NCBI RefSeq assembly: GCF_004771005.1
Contig: NZ_RQHV01000002.1
Coordinates: 62,001 to 126,000 of the forward strand
Length of the DNA: 64,000 nucleotides
Reading direction: 5' to 3'
Source: Leptospira ilyithenensis
Lineage (GTDB): Bacteria > Spirochaetota > Leptospiria > Leptospirales > Leptospiraceae
Part shown: in pieces, positions 7,454 to 16,082 of the stretch
How the letters are laid out: each line of letters opens with the position of its first letter
Numbering within the stretch: position 1 is the stretch's first letter
Translations under genes and position numbers: made by a program
The notes under the pieces: generated by a model
Seen by the model: only the letters and a program-made list of their open reading frames with translations
The model's database searches: none
Told to the model about the DNA's origin: nothing

Positions 7454-8956
7454 ATGCCCCTTCAACCCCTCATTTCCTTCCAGGAGGAGTTCCTTTCGGG
7501 AAACCCGATCAGAAAGGAGTATATCCATTTTTCCGAGATTAATTGCCATGACCTGGATGTATGGATTGGAAGGATTTCCAGAACTGTTTCACTGGAATTT
7601 TTACATGAAATCCTATTTACCATCTTAAACGAGCTATTGGTCAATGCATGTAAGGCAAATGCAAAGAGAGTATTCTTCAAAGAAAGAGGCTTGAACATCC
7701 ATCTAGAGACCGATTATTCCAAGGGAATTCCCATGTTTAAGGATGCTTTCGGCCACAACCGGAAAAGTATCTTTGCATTGTTGGATCATTCTTCTTATCA
7801 AATCTCTCTCGAAGCACAAAATTTTCCCAACTTTATAGAATTCAAAGTTCGAAATAACGCAAAAATTTTAAATGAAGAAAAAAACAGGATTGAAATCCGG
7901 GTTCAATCCTCGAGCAAATACAAGAACATCAACGATGCCTATAAAGAATCAGTGGACAACGAAGAAAGTTCGGGACTCGGCATCGTTCTAATTCATATAC
8001 TTCTGCGCAATTCCGGTTTAAAAAATCAATTCTTCGAATTGATAACAATGGATGATTACACGGAAGTTATCATACGAATTCCTAAATTGTTGATTCCTTT
8101 GGAACAACAAAATCAAATTCGTAGCCTACTTCTCAAAGAAGTGGACGGCCTCCCTCCCCTTTCTCCTCAAATTCAGAAATTAATCCAACTTTCCAAAGAT
8201 AAGGATGTGGATTGGCCGAAACTTGCTGCGGAAGTACAGAAGGAACCGGCGATCACTGCGGAAGTCCTGAAGATTGCAAATGCAGCTTTTTTCGGAGGAC
8301 ATACAAAAGTTACCCTTGTAGTAGACGCACTGAAACGGATCGGTCTTAAGAATATTGAAACCATATTTCTCGCATTAGGTGCCAGAAAAATAATGAATTC
8401 GCGTTATGCGAAACAAAAATCCGTTTGGGCCCACTCATTCAAAACCAGTTTATATTCAAGATTTCTCGGACAATCTGTGCACGATTTTGTAAGATATTCG
8501 GAAATAGCCCCGATTTGCGGATTATTGCATGATTTGGGTAGAATGGTATTGCTTTCTCTGGATCTGTCCATTATTCAACAAATCCGTGTTTTAAGAAGTG
8601 ACGAAGCAAATGAAATATCCGAATGGGTGGAAGAATTCACATTAGGAATCACTCATTCCGACATCGGATATCTAATAGCAAAAAAGTGGAATTTCCCAGA
8701 AGAAGTAATCGACGTTATACGCTACCATCACAAACCCTGGCAGTGCAAATCCTCCAATTTATCCATTTGCAAAATGATTTATGTCAGTGACATTCTTGCA
8801 AATACGAATAGAGGTAAAGGGAACTACTATACGATTGAACCTGAAATACTTGAAAATTTTGGGATTCAAAGCGAAACTGAATTCAGATCTCTTCTTGAGC
8901 GCTTCAAAAACAAGTTTGAAGAACACAAAGATGAATTCGAAGAACTTTTCAACTAG
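7454..8956 (+). CDS. HATPase-like / HDOD fusion signalling protein
   Basis: 500 aa. Residues ~1-215 resemble a GHKL ATPase: ILNELLVNACKANAKRVFFK is an N-box-like motif with the catalytic-type Glu/Asn, and ESSGLGIVLIHILLRN a G-box. Residues ~225-420 are an HDOD domain: LPPLSPQIQKLIQLS, then ANAAFFGGHTKVTLVVDALK, RIGLKNIETIFLALGAR and the degenerate HD motif GLLHDLGRMVLLSL, followed by RYHHKPW. HDOD proteins are signal-transduction scaffolds lacking phosphohydrolase activity. The fusion suggests an ATP-gated or serine-kinase-like regulator. SD weak. The 83-aa gene starts 9 bases downstream. Confidence 0.82.
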   Translation: MPLQPLISFQEEFLSGNPIRKEYIHFSEINCHDLDVWIGRISRTVSLEFLHEILFTILNELLVNACKANAKRVFFKERGLNIHLETDYSKGIPMFKDAFGHNRKSIFALLDHSSYQISLEAQNFPNFIEFKVRNNAKILNEEKNRIEIRVQSSSKYKNINDAYKESVDNEESSGLGIVLIHILLRNSGLKNQFFELITMDDYTEVIIRIPKLLIPLEQQNQIRSLLLKEVDGLPPLSPQIQKLIQLSKDKDVDWPKLAAEVQKEPAITAEVLKIANAAFFGGHTKVTLVVDALKRIGLKNIETIFLALGARKIMNSRYAKQKSVWAHSFKTSLYSRFLGQSVHDFVRYSEIAPICGLLHDLGRMVLLSLDLSIIQQIRVLRSDEANEISEWVEEFTLGITHSDIGYLIAKKWNFPEEVIDVIRYHHKPWQCKSSNLSICKMIYVSDILANTNRGKGNYYTIEPEILENFGIQSETEFRSLLERFKNKFEEHKDEFEELFN

Positions 8957-8965
8957 GAGAATCTT

Positions 8966-9217
8966 ATGTTTTGGAAAGAATTAATCAATCAGTCTGAAGA
9001 ATTTCTGCAAGACCCGAACAACATCCGTCATTTCTCGCTAAAGGATCATCCTGAATTTCCTTATATCTCCGAATTGGAAGAAGAAGAAGTATTGGAGTTA
9101 CTGAAAGAATTTCTAAGTTCGGAAAATCAAAAACTATCCATTGCAAATATGATGAGTTATGCGCCCGTTCTTGAAATAATGTTGATTAAAAAAAATCTAC
9201 CTTCGATATTTGGCTAA
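8966..9217 (+). CDS. Small acidic hypothetical protein
   Basis: 83 aa, helical and acidic (SELEEEEVLELLKEFLSSEN), no signal or membrane segment. It has a good ribosome-binding site (AGGAG 8 bases upstream) and lies 9 bases after the HATPase-HDOD gene, so it is cotranscribed and could be a partner of that protein. The 3' end overlaps the convergent cNMP gene by four bases. No family recognised. Confidence 0.6.
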   Translation: MFWKELINQSEEFLQDPNNIRHFSLKDHPEFPYISELEEEEVLELLKEFLSSENQKLSIANMMSYAPVLEIMLIKKNLPSIFG

Positions 9218-9660
9218 GAATTTTCAAAATCCGTAACATTACTTTCTCCGTCCGCCCCCTCCCCGTCCAAATTCGTACTAAATTCGATTTTCTTAGCTAC
9301 GGAATTTTCCATACTGGTAATCAATAGTTCATTTGTTTTTGCCAACCGATCTGCCATAATCGAAACCATCTTCGCAGCAAACTTCGGATTTTTGACTAAA
9401 AAATTCTCAAGCTGCTGTTTGCTTTCAATGGTCGCGAGCTCTGAACTCGTAACCGCTCTTGCTGTGGCACTTCTCGGGTTGGAACTGAAAAGAGCCATCT
9501 CACCGAAGAAGTCACCCGGTTTCATAAGAGCGAGTCTTGTCTGACTGTTGTTGACAGTAAAAAATATCTCAACATTCCCCTTGAGGATGATGTACATTGC
9601 ATTATTCATCTCTCCTTCTTTGAAGATTCTTTGTCCGGCAGGAATGCTAATTTGACTCAT
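9214..9660 (-). CDS. Cyclic nucleotide-binding domain protein
   Basis: 148 aa. A single cNMP-binding domain (residues ~4-115): PAGQRIFKEGEMNNAMYIIL and the phosphate-binding cassette PGDFFGEMALFSSNPRSATA with the canonical Glu and Arg pair. There is no DNA-binding helix-turn-helix, so it is not a CRP-type regulator. It probably acts as a stand-alone sensor or scaffold. The C-terminal ~30 residues are acidic and low-complexity. Monocistronic, convergent with the upstream operon. Confidence 0.87.
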   Translation of the reverse strand: MSQISIPAGQRIFKEGEMNNAMYIILKGNVEIFFTVNNSQTRLALMKPGDFFGEMALFSSNPRSATARAVTSSELATIESKQQLENFLVKNPKFAAKMVSIMADRLAKTNELLITSMENSVAKKIEFSTNLDGEGADGESNVTDFENS

Positions 9661-9770
9661 TCTATGGAGACTCCTATATACATTTTTGGCATCTTTCCCC
9701 GAATTCTGAATTCATTTTCCTTTCTTTCTCCGACAGATTACCGGAATAATGAGAAAAAAGGAAGATTTTA

Positions 9771-10838
9771 ATGTTTGAATGGGAATTATTCGGAATAGTA
9801 CTAACTGGTTTTTATGCATTGCAAGTTTTGATTTTCAAAACTCCTTTTCAAGTCCCCGACTTTATCAATCAAAATACTAGAGATACAAGACTGGATCAAA
9901 TCCGCGGATTCGCCATGATAGGAATTGTAATGATCCACATTCATTCTTATTTCTATTTCTTTCATCCGAAGGAACCGAATGTAACAAACTGGACCTTGCT
10001 CTTATCAAACTTAAGCCGTTTTTCTGTTCCCGTCTTTATATTCGGGTCTTCCCTTTATTTGAAGATCAAACCCGGCTACTGGAAAACGAAATTTACCAGT
10101 CTCGTTCTACCTTATACCTTCGCATCCGCCGTTGGCTATTTGATCAAATACAAAGAGTGGGCATTTTTGGATTTCGCTCTTAAACTGATAACCGGCCAAG
10201 TCTTTGCCCCTTATTATTTTGTCCCCTTACTCTTCCAATTTTACATTCTATTTTTCATACTCCCCTCTTTTTTAAAAGAAGGCAAATGGTTAACAATAAC
10301 GGTAGTCCTGTTTCTATTTCTTAATTTTCTATCGAATATTAATGTTTTTAACGGGTTACTTCCGACTTGGTACGGACCTATCTCTATTTTAAACTACTTA
10401 GGTTTTTTCGGTCTGGGGCTTCTCCTCAAACAGGGAAGTTTTTCTCCAAAACACCTTCCCTCAAACCGATTTCAGATACTATCGGTTTCTATCGTTCTTT
10501 GCATTTCCGTATTGATTGTAGGATCACTTAGTTTTAATGGAATTGAGATAAAGAACCATCACCTTTTTTATCCGATCGCAATGGTGATTATTTTTCATTC
10601 GGTACTTTCAAATAACGAGAACTTACTCCTTGTCAAATTGGTCAGTTTTATCGGCAAAAACAGTCTTTTTATATTTTTAATTCATCCCTTCGTAATTCAT
10701 ACAATGCATTCTTGGGATCCGTATAGTTTTGGAGGACCGATACTAGGCTATCTGGTAACTTTATTTTTAAACCTTAGCATACCCAGCGTGATTGCTTTAA
10801 TGATCAAAACCCTGCGGCAAAGGTTTTCAAATCAATGA
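9771..10838 (+). CDS. Acyltransferase family 3 (OafA-type) membrane protein
   Basis: 355 aa with about ten hydrophobic segments. The N-terminal signature RLDQIRGFAMIGIVMIHIHS holds the Arg and His residues conserved in acyltransferase-3 enzymes. These integral inner-membrane proteins transfer acetyl or other acyl groups to lipopolysaccharide or other surface glycans. Good SD (GGAAG). The end overlaps the convergent FMN reductase gene by 35 bases. Acceptor unknown; other surface O-acylation genes (two MBOAT-SGNH pairs) occur later in the window. Confidence 0.82.
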   Translation: MFEWELFGIVLTGFYALQVLIFKTPFQVPDFINQNTRDTRLDQIRGFAMIGIVMIHIHSYFYFFHPKEPNVTNWTLLLSNLSRFSVPVFIFGSSLYLKIKPGYWKTKFTSLVLPYTFASAVGYLIKYKEWAFLDFALKLITGQVFAPYYFVPLLFQFYILFFILPSFLKEGKWLTITVVLFLFLNFLSNINVFNGLLPTWYGPISILNYLGFFGLGLLLKQGSFSPKHLPSNRFQILSVSIVLCISVLIVGSLSFNGIEIKNHHLFYPIAMVIIFHSVLSNNENLLLVKLVSFIGKNSLFIFLIHPFVIHTMHSWDPYSFGGPILGYLVTLFLNLSIPSVIALMIKTLRQRFSNQ

Positions 10839-11409
10839 CGCCGCTTTCGCGAACTGATTTTAAAGCTTTAACATATTCTAAAAATACAGCAATTGAATAC
10901 TGAAGCCTTTTCCTGATTCTCTCATCATCTTTGCTTTCAGGAATATCTTGGTTTAAAACCGCTTCAACGTGTCTTACAATCACATGATCGGGAATGTATA
11001 CGATCCTGGAGTTTTTATAACTGGATGTTCTCAATTCATTATTAGGATATGCACCGCCCAAGCCGGAGGAAACGGTAATAATGATCCCCGGTTTATGAGC
11101 TAAATCGGTATTTGAAAAATATAAAAACATATTTTTCAAAGCAGGACTTGCCATTCCGTTGTATTCCGGACAAACCAGAACATATCCGTCCGAGTCCGAG
11201 ATCCCTTTAGAGTATTCTTGCCATAAGCTTTTAAGATCTGATTCCTTTTCCCACATGTCAGGATTCCAAATGGGAAGAGGATTTTCACCTAAATCGAATA
11301 ATAATGATTCCGTTACTCCGACTTGTTTTAATAGAAAATTGCAATAATTGGCGACTTTAGTTGATTGGGATTTTGTTCTTTGGCTTCCCGAAATCAACGA
11401 AATCTTCAT
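10804..11409 (-). CDS. NADPH-dependent FMN reductase-like flavoprotein
   Basis: 201 aa, flavodoxin-like fold. The N-terminal strand-loop MKISLISGSQRTKSQSTKVA is the FMN phosphate-binding motif, and VLVCPEYNGMASPALKNMF near residue 80 is the second family signature (PEYN). Family members reduce FMN, quinones or azo compounds with NAD(P)H in the cytoplasm. Start overlaps the stop of the upstream hypothetical gene (ATGA), so it is the fourth gene of the parA1-parB1 operon. Confidence 0.85.
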   Translation of the reverse strand: MKISLISGSQRTKSQSTKVANYCNFLLKQVGVTESLLFDLGENPLPIWNPDMWEKESDLKSLWQEYSKGISDSDGYVLVCPEYNGMASPALKNMFLYFSNTDLAHKPGIIITVSSGLGGAYPNNELRTSSYKNSRIVYIPDHVIVRHVEAVLNQDIPESKDDERIRKRLQYSIAVFLEYVKALKSVRESGVIDLKTFAAGF

Positions 11410-12056
11410 TTAGTTCCGCCTTTCCCACCGTTTTTATTGCCTTTATAATTATTTCTTTTCCTACTTTTCCATTTTCTATTCGGATGATGCTGATTACCAT
11501 GACCTTCCTTTCCATCACGATGTTTATTATGTTGGCTCTCGATTTTTTCCTGTGCAAACTTTTCCCGTTTGGCTTCTTTCTCTTTAAAGAACCGAATCTT
11601 CTCATCACCTTCGAGAGCAATGTATCCGAAAAGATAACCTGCAAGCAGACTATGTAATTTTTCCCATTGTTTCTTATCCAGATCACCGTATAAGGGATGG
11701 AATCCGAAGGGACCTGAATGCAATTTGAAAGCAGTGATTGCTGTTTTCAATCTGGTCTCTGCAAGTTTTTCTTCGCCTGATTCTTTCTTCTGAGGAAATC
11801 CGAAAATCTGATTTGCCTTTGTGAAACTTCCCGAAGTCAAAAGTTTTGCAAATTTATATTTACCGATAAATCTTGCAAATAAGCCCGCACGATTTGAATC
11901 AGTAGCTGATTGAATGGACGATTCTATTTGAGCCGATATAAAATCAAAAATCTGAAAAACAGTTAAATCATATTTAGGTTTTCGATCACACGCAAGTATG
12001 ATTCCCAATTCATTTTCAACATCACCAAGTTGTTTAAATTTTAGCAAGGTTTTCAT
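11406..12056 (-). CDS. Hypothetical protein with basic Gly/Lys/His-rich tail
   Basis: 216 aa. A helical N-terminal part (to ~residue 160, with FGFHPLYGDLDKKQWEKLHS, distantly reminiscent of DinB/DUF1569 proteins) is followed by a ~55-residue tail very rich in Lys, Arg, His, Asn and Gly (GHGNQHHPNRKWKSRKRNNY). Such tails usually bind nucleic acid. It lies 14 bases after parB1 and overlaps the FMN reductase start, so it is part of the partition operon; a nucleoid role is conceivable. Family assignment weak. Confidence 0.55.
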   Translation of the reverse strand: MKTLLKFKQLGDVENELGIILACDRKPKYDLTVFQIFDFISAQIESSIQSATDSNRAGLFARFIGKYKFAKLLTSGSFTKANQIFGFPQKKESGEEKLAETRLKTAITAFKLHSGPFGFHPLYGDLDKKQWEKLHSLLAGYLFGYIALEGDEKIRFFKEKEAKREKFAQEKIESQHNKHRDGKEGHGNQHHPNRKWKSRKRNNYKGNKNGGKGGTK

Positions 12057-12070
12057 TAAGCCGCCTTAAG

Positions 12071-12772
12071 TTATATTATTCCGTACTTTTTTTTCAAACC
12101 GTTTAGCTCACGATGAAAGCTTTCCCGTGCCTTGACGGTCAGCCCATTGAGATCCACAGTTATCTTGAGTTTAGCGGAGACGGGTGAAATCATTTCACCC
12201 CCCCTATTCTCTTTGTTTTTCAAAACCGATTCTAAATTTTTCACTGAAGTCGGCTTACCTGCAATAATCATTTCCATGACTGTTTTCTGGTCAAGCCTGG
12301 CAATGGAACTCAATTGTTTCACATACCTTTCAGTGTAACCGAGAAGTATGGAGACTTCCTCGGCCGTTTTCTTTTTCTCTTTTCTCAAATATTGGATCGC
12401 TTTCCCGACTTCCCATGGATTGAGGTTTTTACGTTTTTCGTTTTCAGCAAGAGCCATCTCGTAACAGATTTCTTCATCGGCATCGGTTACAGTAGCCTGA
12501 ATTTCCTTCCATCCGAGTTTAATTGCCGCACGATATCTTCTTTCTCCGGCAACAATCCAGTATTTGTTCTTATCCTTACGAATTAAAATCGGTTCAAGTA
12601 ACCCCAACCTATCCATAGATTGGACGAGATCTTCGACATCTTCCTTACCGATAATTCTCGGTTGAATCGGATTTGGGAAAATTTGAGCTAACTCGAAGAA
12701 AGAAGGATGTTTCTTTTTCTCAGTGTAAGCCGAGATTAAATCCAAAGCTTGAAATTCAGTTTTTTTCGACAT
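12071..12772 (-). CDS. parB: ParB/Noc-family partition protein (system 1)
   Basis: 233 aa, slightly short for the family. The N-terminal CTP-binding ParB fold is intact: PNPIQPRIIGKEDVEDLVQS, GLLEPILIRKDKNKYWIVAG, then GERRYRAAIKLGW, which carries the arginine motif. The HTH DNA-binding domain follows (AEEVSILLGYTERYVKQLSS), and a short C-terminal dimerisation segment ends the protein. ParB loads on parS DNA and works with ParA to segregate replicons. Its start overlaps the end of parA1 by 17 bases. A candidate parS-like inverted repeat lies inside this gene (12182-12200). Confidence 0.9.
   Translation of the reverse strand: MSKKTEFQALDLISAYTEKKKHPSFFELAQIFPNPIQPRIIGKEDVEDLVQSMDRLGLLEPILIRKDKNKYWIVAGERRYRAAIKLGWKEIQATVTDADEEICYEMALAENEKRKNLNPWEVGKAIQYLRKEKKKTAEEVSILLGYTERYVKQLSSIARLDQKTVMEMIIAGKPTSVKNLESVLKNKENRGGEMISPVSAKLKITVDLNGLTVKARESFHRELNGLKKKYGII
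12182..12200. promoter_or_regulatory. Inverted repeat, candidate parS1 site (inside parB1)
   Basis: GGGTGAAATCATTTCACCC: perfect 8-bp arms GGGTGAAA/TTTCACCC with a 3-base centre. Two related copies lie at 13737-13769 and 18983-19001. Placement within and around a parAB operon suggests ParB1 (or ParA1) binding; this is inference. Confidence 0.6.
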
Positions 12773-13682
12773 GAATTCTCCCCTTTACTTCAGAAGCGAG
12801 TTCTTTAAAATTCTTTAGAGTGGCGCTATCTATCTTTGAAAGAAGAGACATTTTTGCCTGAGCCTGCGGAATGGATTCTCTTCTATAAATAGCAGTTTCA
12901 AAAACAGGGAAATATTTCTTTATTCCTTCAGCCAGACCGGACAATGCCTTCTGACCCTCATATTGATTCAAGACAGCTCCCAATAATTTGAGGCGAGGAT
13001 TCGCCTTCTTTTGAATCTTTGTTATGGTTTCATGAAGATCCTTGATTCCCTGCAAACTGAATGCCCGGGTCTGGATAGGTACCAATATGAAATCTGCGCA
13101 TAATAACGCATTCTCTAAAATCAACCCTAAAGAAGGAGGGCAATCGATAATGATATATTCATATTCGGAACGAACAGGGAGCAAAGCCTCCTTCAAAAGC
13201 TCAAAATCATCTCTTTCATAAGGTGTCGTCAGATTTGCAAGTTCAAGTGCGGAAGGGACCAAATCGAAATTTGCTGAAATATTAAATATGATATTTTTAA
13301 TGGAAATTTTCTTTCTACCTCTGTATCCCAAACATTCCATAATGGAAGGAGCGTCTTCTTTTAAAAAAAGCTGAGTCGCATTCGCTTGCGGATCCCAATC
13401 AACAAGCAAAACCTTATGATCTTGAGAAAGTGCTTCGGCAAGATACAAACTGATAGTAGTTTTCCCCTCCCCTCCTTTCTGATTTGAAATCGCAATGATA
13501 TGCGAATCAAAATCTTCACTTTCAGATCCATTAAAATATTTTTCAAGATTTCCCAACTTGAATTTTCCGGTTTTCCATCCCGGAATTTTTAATCCTTCGG
13601 CTTTCTCTCTGAATTTTGCCAAGCTTAGCTTGGCAAAAGAGGCTGCCTCTTCCCAAGAATATTCTCTGTTGCTACCGGACAT
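12756..13682 (-). CDS. parA: ParA-family partition ATPase with N-terminal HTH (system 1)
   Basis: 308 aa. Residues ~5-55 look like a helix-turn-helix (SWEEAASFAKLSLAKFREKA), as in type Ia ParA/SopA proteins that repress their own operon. The deviant Walker A follows, AISNQKGGEGKTTISLYLAE with the signature lysine, then VLLVDWDPQANATQLFL and the Walker B IIIDCPPSLG. ParA forms ATP-dependent gradients on the nucleoid that move ParB-parS complexes. It is the first gene of parA1-parB1-hyp-FMN reductase. A 33-bp inverted repeat lies 55 bases upstream of the start and is a likely operator or parS. Confidence 0.92.
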   Translation of the reverse strand: MSGSNREYSWEEAASFAKLSLAKFREKAEGLKIPGWKTGKFKLGNLEKYFNGSESEDFDSHIIAISNQKGGEGKTTISLYLAEALSQDHKVLLVDWDPQANATQLFLKEDAPSIMECLGYRGRKKISIKNIIFNISANFDLVPSALELANLTTPYERDDFELLKEALLPVRSEYEYIIIDCPPSLGLILENALLCADFILVPIQTRAFSLQGIKDLHETITKIQKKANPRLKLLGAVLNQYEGQKALSGLAEGIKKYFPVFETAIYRRESIPQAQAKMSLLSKIDSATLKNFKELASEVKGRIHVEKN

Positions 13683-13726
13683 CGTTTACCTTTCTAAAAT
13701 TCATATTGTTGATCCCTGCTGTCAAT

Positions 13727-13739
13727 TTAATTATGTCTC
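13727..13739 (-). promoter_or_regulatory. 13-bp motif shared with the rep leader
   Basis: TTAATTATGTCTC (plus strand), read as GAGACATAATTAA towards parA1. The identical 13 bases occur at 38466-38478 upstream of rep. CATAAT resembles a -10 element, so this could be a shared promoter or operator; no matching -35 is obvious. Confidence 0.35.
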
Positions 13740-13769
13740 TAAGGGGTGAAACCATTTCACCCCTTAGAG
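13737..13769. promoter_or_regulatory. Long perfect inverted repeat, candidate parS1/operator
   Basis: Perfect 15-bp arms CTCTAAGGGGTGAAA (13737-13751) and TTTCACCCCTTAGAG (13755-13769) around CCA. The core matches the repeats at 12182 and 18983. It lies between parA1 and the divergent membrane protein gene. No T tract follows, so it is not a terminator. Best read as an operator or centromere site for ParA1/ParB1. Confidence 0.65.
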
Positions 13770-13811
13770 GATTTAGGAATTTACAGTTTAGTAGGTTTTA
13801 AAAACATTAAG

Positions 13812-14852
13812 ATGGTGCTCCGAAATCGAAATATATTTGTTTTATTTTTAATTTTATTCACCTTTTCGCCAATTAAATCGGAAGTCGTTTGGGGACCTAG
13901 TTTAGAAAGAAACGGCGGAGAGTTTATTTTCGAAACAGGAAATAGATTTCCGAATCTTTCCGGAATCAGAGGTGGTTCCCGGATCTCATTTCCGAGAAAT
14001 TCAACGATGTTCGGGATCTTCGGAGCTTACTCTGAAGGCAAATGGGAAATCAGAGGAGCACTCAAAACAACCGGATGGACTCAAAATTCAGGACAAGCGA
14101 GAGACGAAGATTTCCTTTTGGCAACAACTGCGCAGGAACAAACTACAAATGTTGCAACAAGGGAATGGAGTTATCATGACTCTGCAAGCGTATTCTCCGG
14201 TTCCAGAAACTTTGCCGACGGAATCGGAAAATCAAGCATTACAGAAAACCGAGTAGAAGCTTTTGCCAGATATTATTTTCAAACCGCAAGCCCGAATTAT
14301 TGGACCCAAGGAAGCGGTTTCTTTTTGACTGCCGGTGCAAGATACTCTTACTTCAAATATATATTTTACGATGTAAATCAATTCATTGATTCAAGACCCG
14401 TATTCTATGCTCCCATCGGTCTCGGCTTAAGTTATTCAAATAATCTCAATGAATATTTTTACGGATTCGGGTATAGGAATTCGTTTGAAAATTTTTATTT
14501 CGATTTTTCTTTTATGCCGTCAATCGGAAGGATCACCACCAGAGATTTTCATGTTCAACGTTCCATCAATTTTCTATCGGATAATATAGGCGTGGGATTT
14601 CAAATGAGTAACGAAATAGGTTACAAATTCAACGATTCCTGGCTGACCTACATACGGCTGACTCATAGAAGATTTTTTTCCGAGGGAAAGTTTAAAGCCC
14701 GGGGAGGATTATCTTATGACGATGTACTTTCCAATTTCGTAGGAGGGTTTAAATCACATATCAATATCAAAGATTTTTCCATTGAAATTGCAGCGCTCAA
14801 TCGGGTGAATTGGAGCATTCCCAGAGAGGGGGCATCTCCAAGCAGTGAATAA
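13812..14852 (+). CDS. Outer-membrane-type hypothetical protein
   Basis: 346 aa from the ATG at 13812 (MVLRNRNIFVLFLILFTFSP), which gives a proper signal peptide; an upstream ATG at 13746 overlaps the inverted repeat and is unlikely. The mature protein has many alternating aromatic strands (YRNSFENFYFDFSFMPSIGR) and ends in strands, which suggests an outer-membrane beta-barrel or a porin-like fold. No family recognised. Divergent from parA1. The YgjP-like gene follows directly. Confidence 0.6.
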   Translation: MVLRNRNIFVLFLILFTFSPIKSEVVWGPSLERNGGEFIFETGNRFPNLSGIRGGSRISFPRNSTMFGIFGAYSEGKWEIRGALKTTGWTQNSGQARDEDFLLATTAQEQTTNVATREWSYHDSASVFSGSRNFADGIGKSSITENRVEAFARYYFQTASPNYWTQGSGFFLTAGARYSYFKYIFYDVNQFIDSRPVFYAPIGLGLSYSNNLNEYFYGFGYRNSFENFYFDFSFMPSIGRITTRDFHVQRSINFLSDNIGVGFQMSNEIGYKFNDSWLTYIRLTHRRFFSEGKFKARGGLSYDDVLSNFVGGFKSHINIKDFSIEIAALNRVNWSIPREGASPSSE

Positions 14853-14853
14853 A

Positions 14854-15564
14854 ATGCTGAAACAAGACACATTCAACTATCCAGGTTTAGACATTCCTTA
14901 TGAATTGAAACAGATTAGAGGAAAAAATGTTTCCATTACGGTATATCCGAACAATAGAGTCGTGGTCCGTCATCCCAAAAGAGTTTCAAAAACTTTTCTC
15001 GGGAATTTTATGGAAGAAAGAAAAGCCTGGGTATGGGATCAGTATAAAAACAATAAGGCGAATAATCCCCAAAAGACCAATTTTCAAACCGGTGAAATTC
15101 TTCCCATTTTCGGACAAAACAGAAAGATAAAATGGTTTGAAGATAAAGACTCAAAACTGATAGATACTGAAATCATCTTTAGCAATAAAGGATTTAGAAG
15201 TCAAAAAGGAAAGGAAAACAAAGCTAAATCCTTTCTAAAACAAATTCTGCTGGAGCAGATAACTCCTATCGTAGACAAAACCGCAGCGAAATTAAGCACA
15301 AAAAAATACTCGGTCAAAGTAAGAACGATGAAATCACTTTGGGGAAGCTGTTCTCCCGACAACGATCTTACTTTTAACCTAGGTCTGGTTCACTGCCCGG
15401 ACTTTGTAATCAAATATGTTGTCATCCATGAAGTCTCACATACGAAAGAACACAACCATTCGAATAAGTTTTGGGAAATTGTAAACAAACTCGATCCGGA
15501 GTATACAAAGGCTGAAAAATGGATAAAAACCAACGGTCCTAAAATGTTGTGTTACTTAAATTGA
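14854..15564 (+). CDS. YgjP-like zinc metallopeptidase (DUF45)
   Basis: About 236 aa from the ATG at 14854, one base after the previous stop (a GTG at 14845 is possible). KSLWGSCSPDNDLTFNLGL and YVVIHEVSHTKEHNHSNKFW match the DUF45/YgjP (SprT-like) family; HEVSH is the HExxH zinc site with a downstream His. Proteins of this type are thought to be cytoplasmic metalloproteases, some encoded beside restriction systems; there is none here. Substrate unknown. Confidence 0.85.
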   Translation: MLKQDTFNYPGLDIPYELKQIRGKNVSITVYPNNRVVVRHPKRVSKTFLGNFMEERKAWVWDQYKNNKANNPQKTNFQTGEILPIFGQNRKIKWFEDKDSKLIDTEIIFSNKGFRSQKGKENKAKSFLKQILLEQITPIVDKTAAKLSTKKYSVKVRTMKSLWGSCSPDNDLTFNLGLVHCPDFVIKYVVIHEVSHTKEHNHSNKFWEIVNKLDPEYTKAEKWIKTNGPKMLCYLN

Positions 15565-15570
15565 TCTTAA

Positions 15571-16071
15571 GTGAAAGAAGATAAAATAAAAATCCTTTTC
15601 GTTTGTCTCGGAAATATCTGCCGTTCCCCCGCAGCAGAGGGAGCTTTTCAAAACCTAATTCATAAAGAAAATCTTAGTAATCTATTTATCATAGATTCCG
15701 CAGGAACAGCAGGCTACCATGATGGAGAACTTGCTGATCCAAGGACACGAAAAGTGGCAAAAGCCAGAAATATACAATTAACCCATATCTCTCGTAAATT
15801 CATTAAGCAGGATTTTCAAAGATTCGATTATATTCTGGTGATGGATCATGGTAATTTTAAGGCCGTTCGATCACTCGCAACGGATGAATCTCATAATCAG
15901 AAGATTCATTTCTTTCGCTCTTTTGAAGAAGGCCAATTCAAAAATGCGGAAGTGCCCGATCCGTACTACGGAGATTTGGAAGCATTTGAAAATGTACAGA
16001 ATATAGCCGAAAACGCTTCGGTCGGATTTCTAAAATTTCTGAAATCAGAGCATCAAATTTTATCTAATTAA
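15571..16071 (+). CDS. Low-molecular-weight protein-tyrosine phosphatase
   Basis: 166 aa from a GTG start (no ATG fits). The P-loop CLGNICRSP (CX5R, catalytic Cys then Arg) lies near the N-terminus, and the general-acid loop EVPDPYYGDLEAFE near residue 130 has the conserved Asp-Pro-Tyr-Tyr. The fold and length fit the LMW-PTP/ArsC-related family. It removes phosphate from tyrosine residues of protein or small substrates in the cytoplasm. Six bases after the YgjP gene and 11 before ndh, so all three may be cotranscribed. Confidence 0.9.
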   Translation: MKEDKIKILFVCLGNICRSPAAEGAFQNLIHKENLSNLFIIDSAGTAGYHDGELADPRTRKVAKARNIQLTHISRKFIKQDFQRFDYILVMDHGNFKAVRSLATDESHNQKIHFFRSFEEGQFKNAEVPDPYYGDLEAFENVQNIAENASVGFLKFLKSEHQILSN

Positions 16072-16082
16072 TAAGAGGCAAT

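Noticed and set aside
13737..13769. 33-bp inverted repeat as a transcription terminator
   Set aside because: It lies between divergent gene starts and has no T tract; an operator or centromere role fits better.
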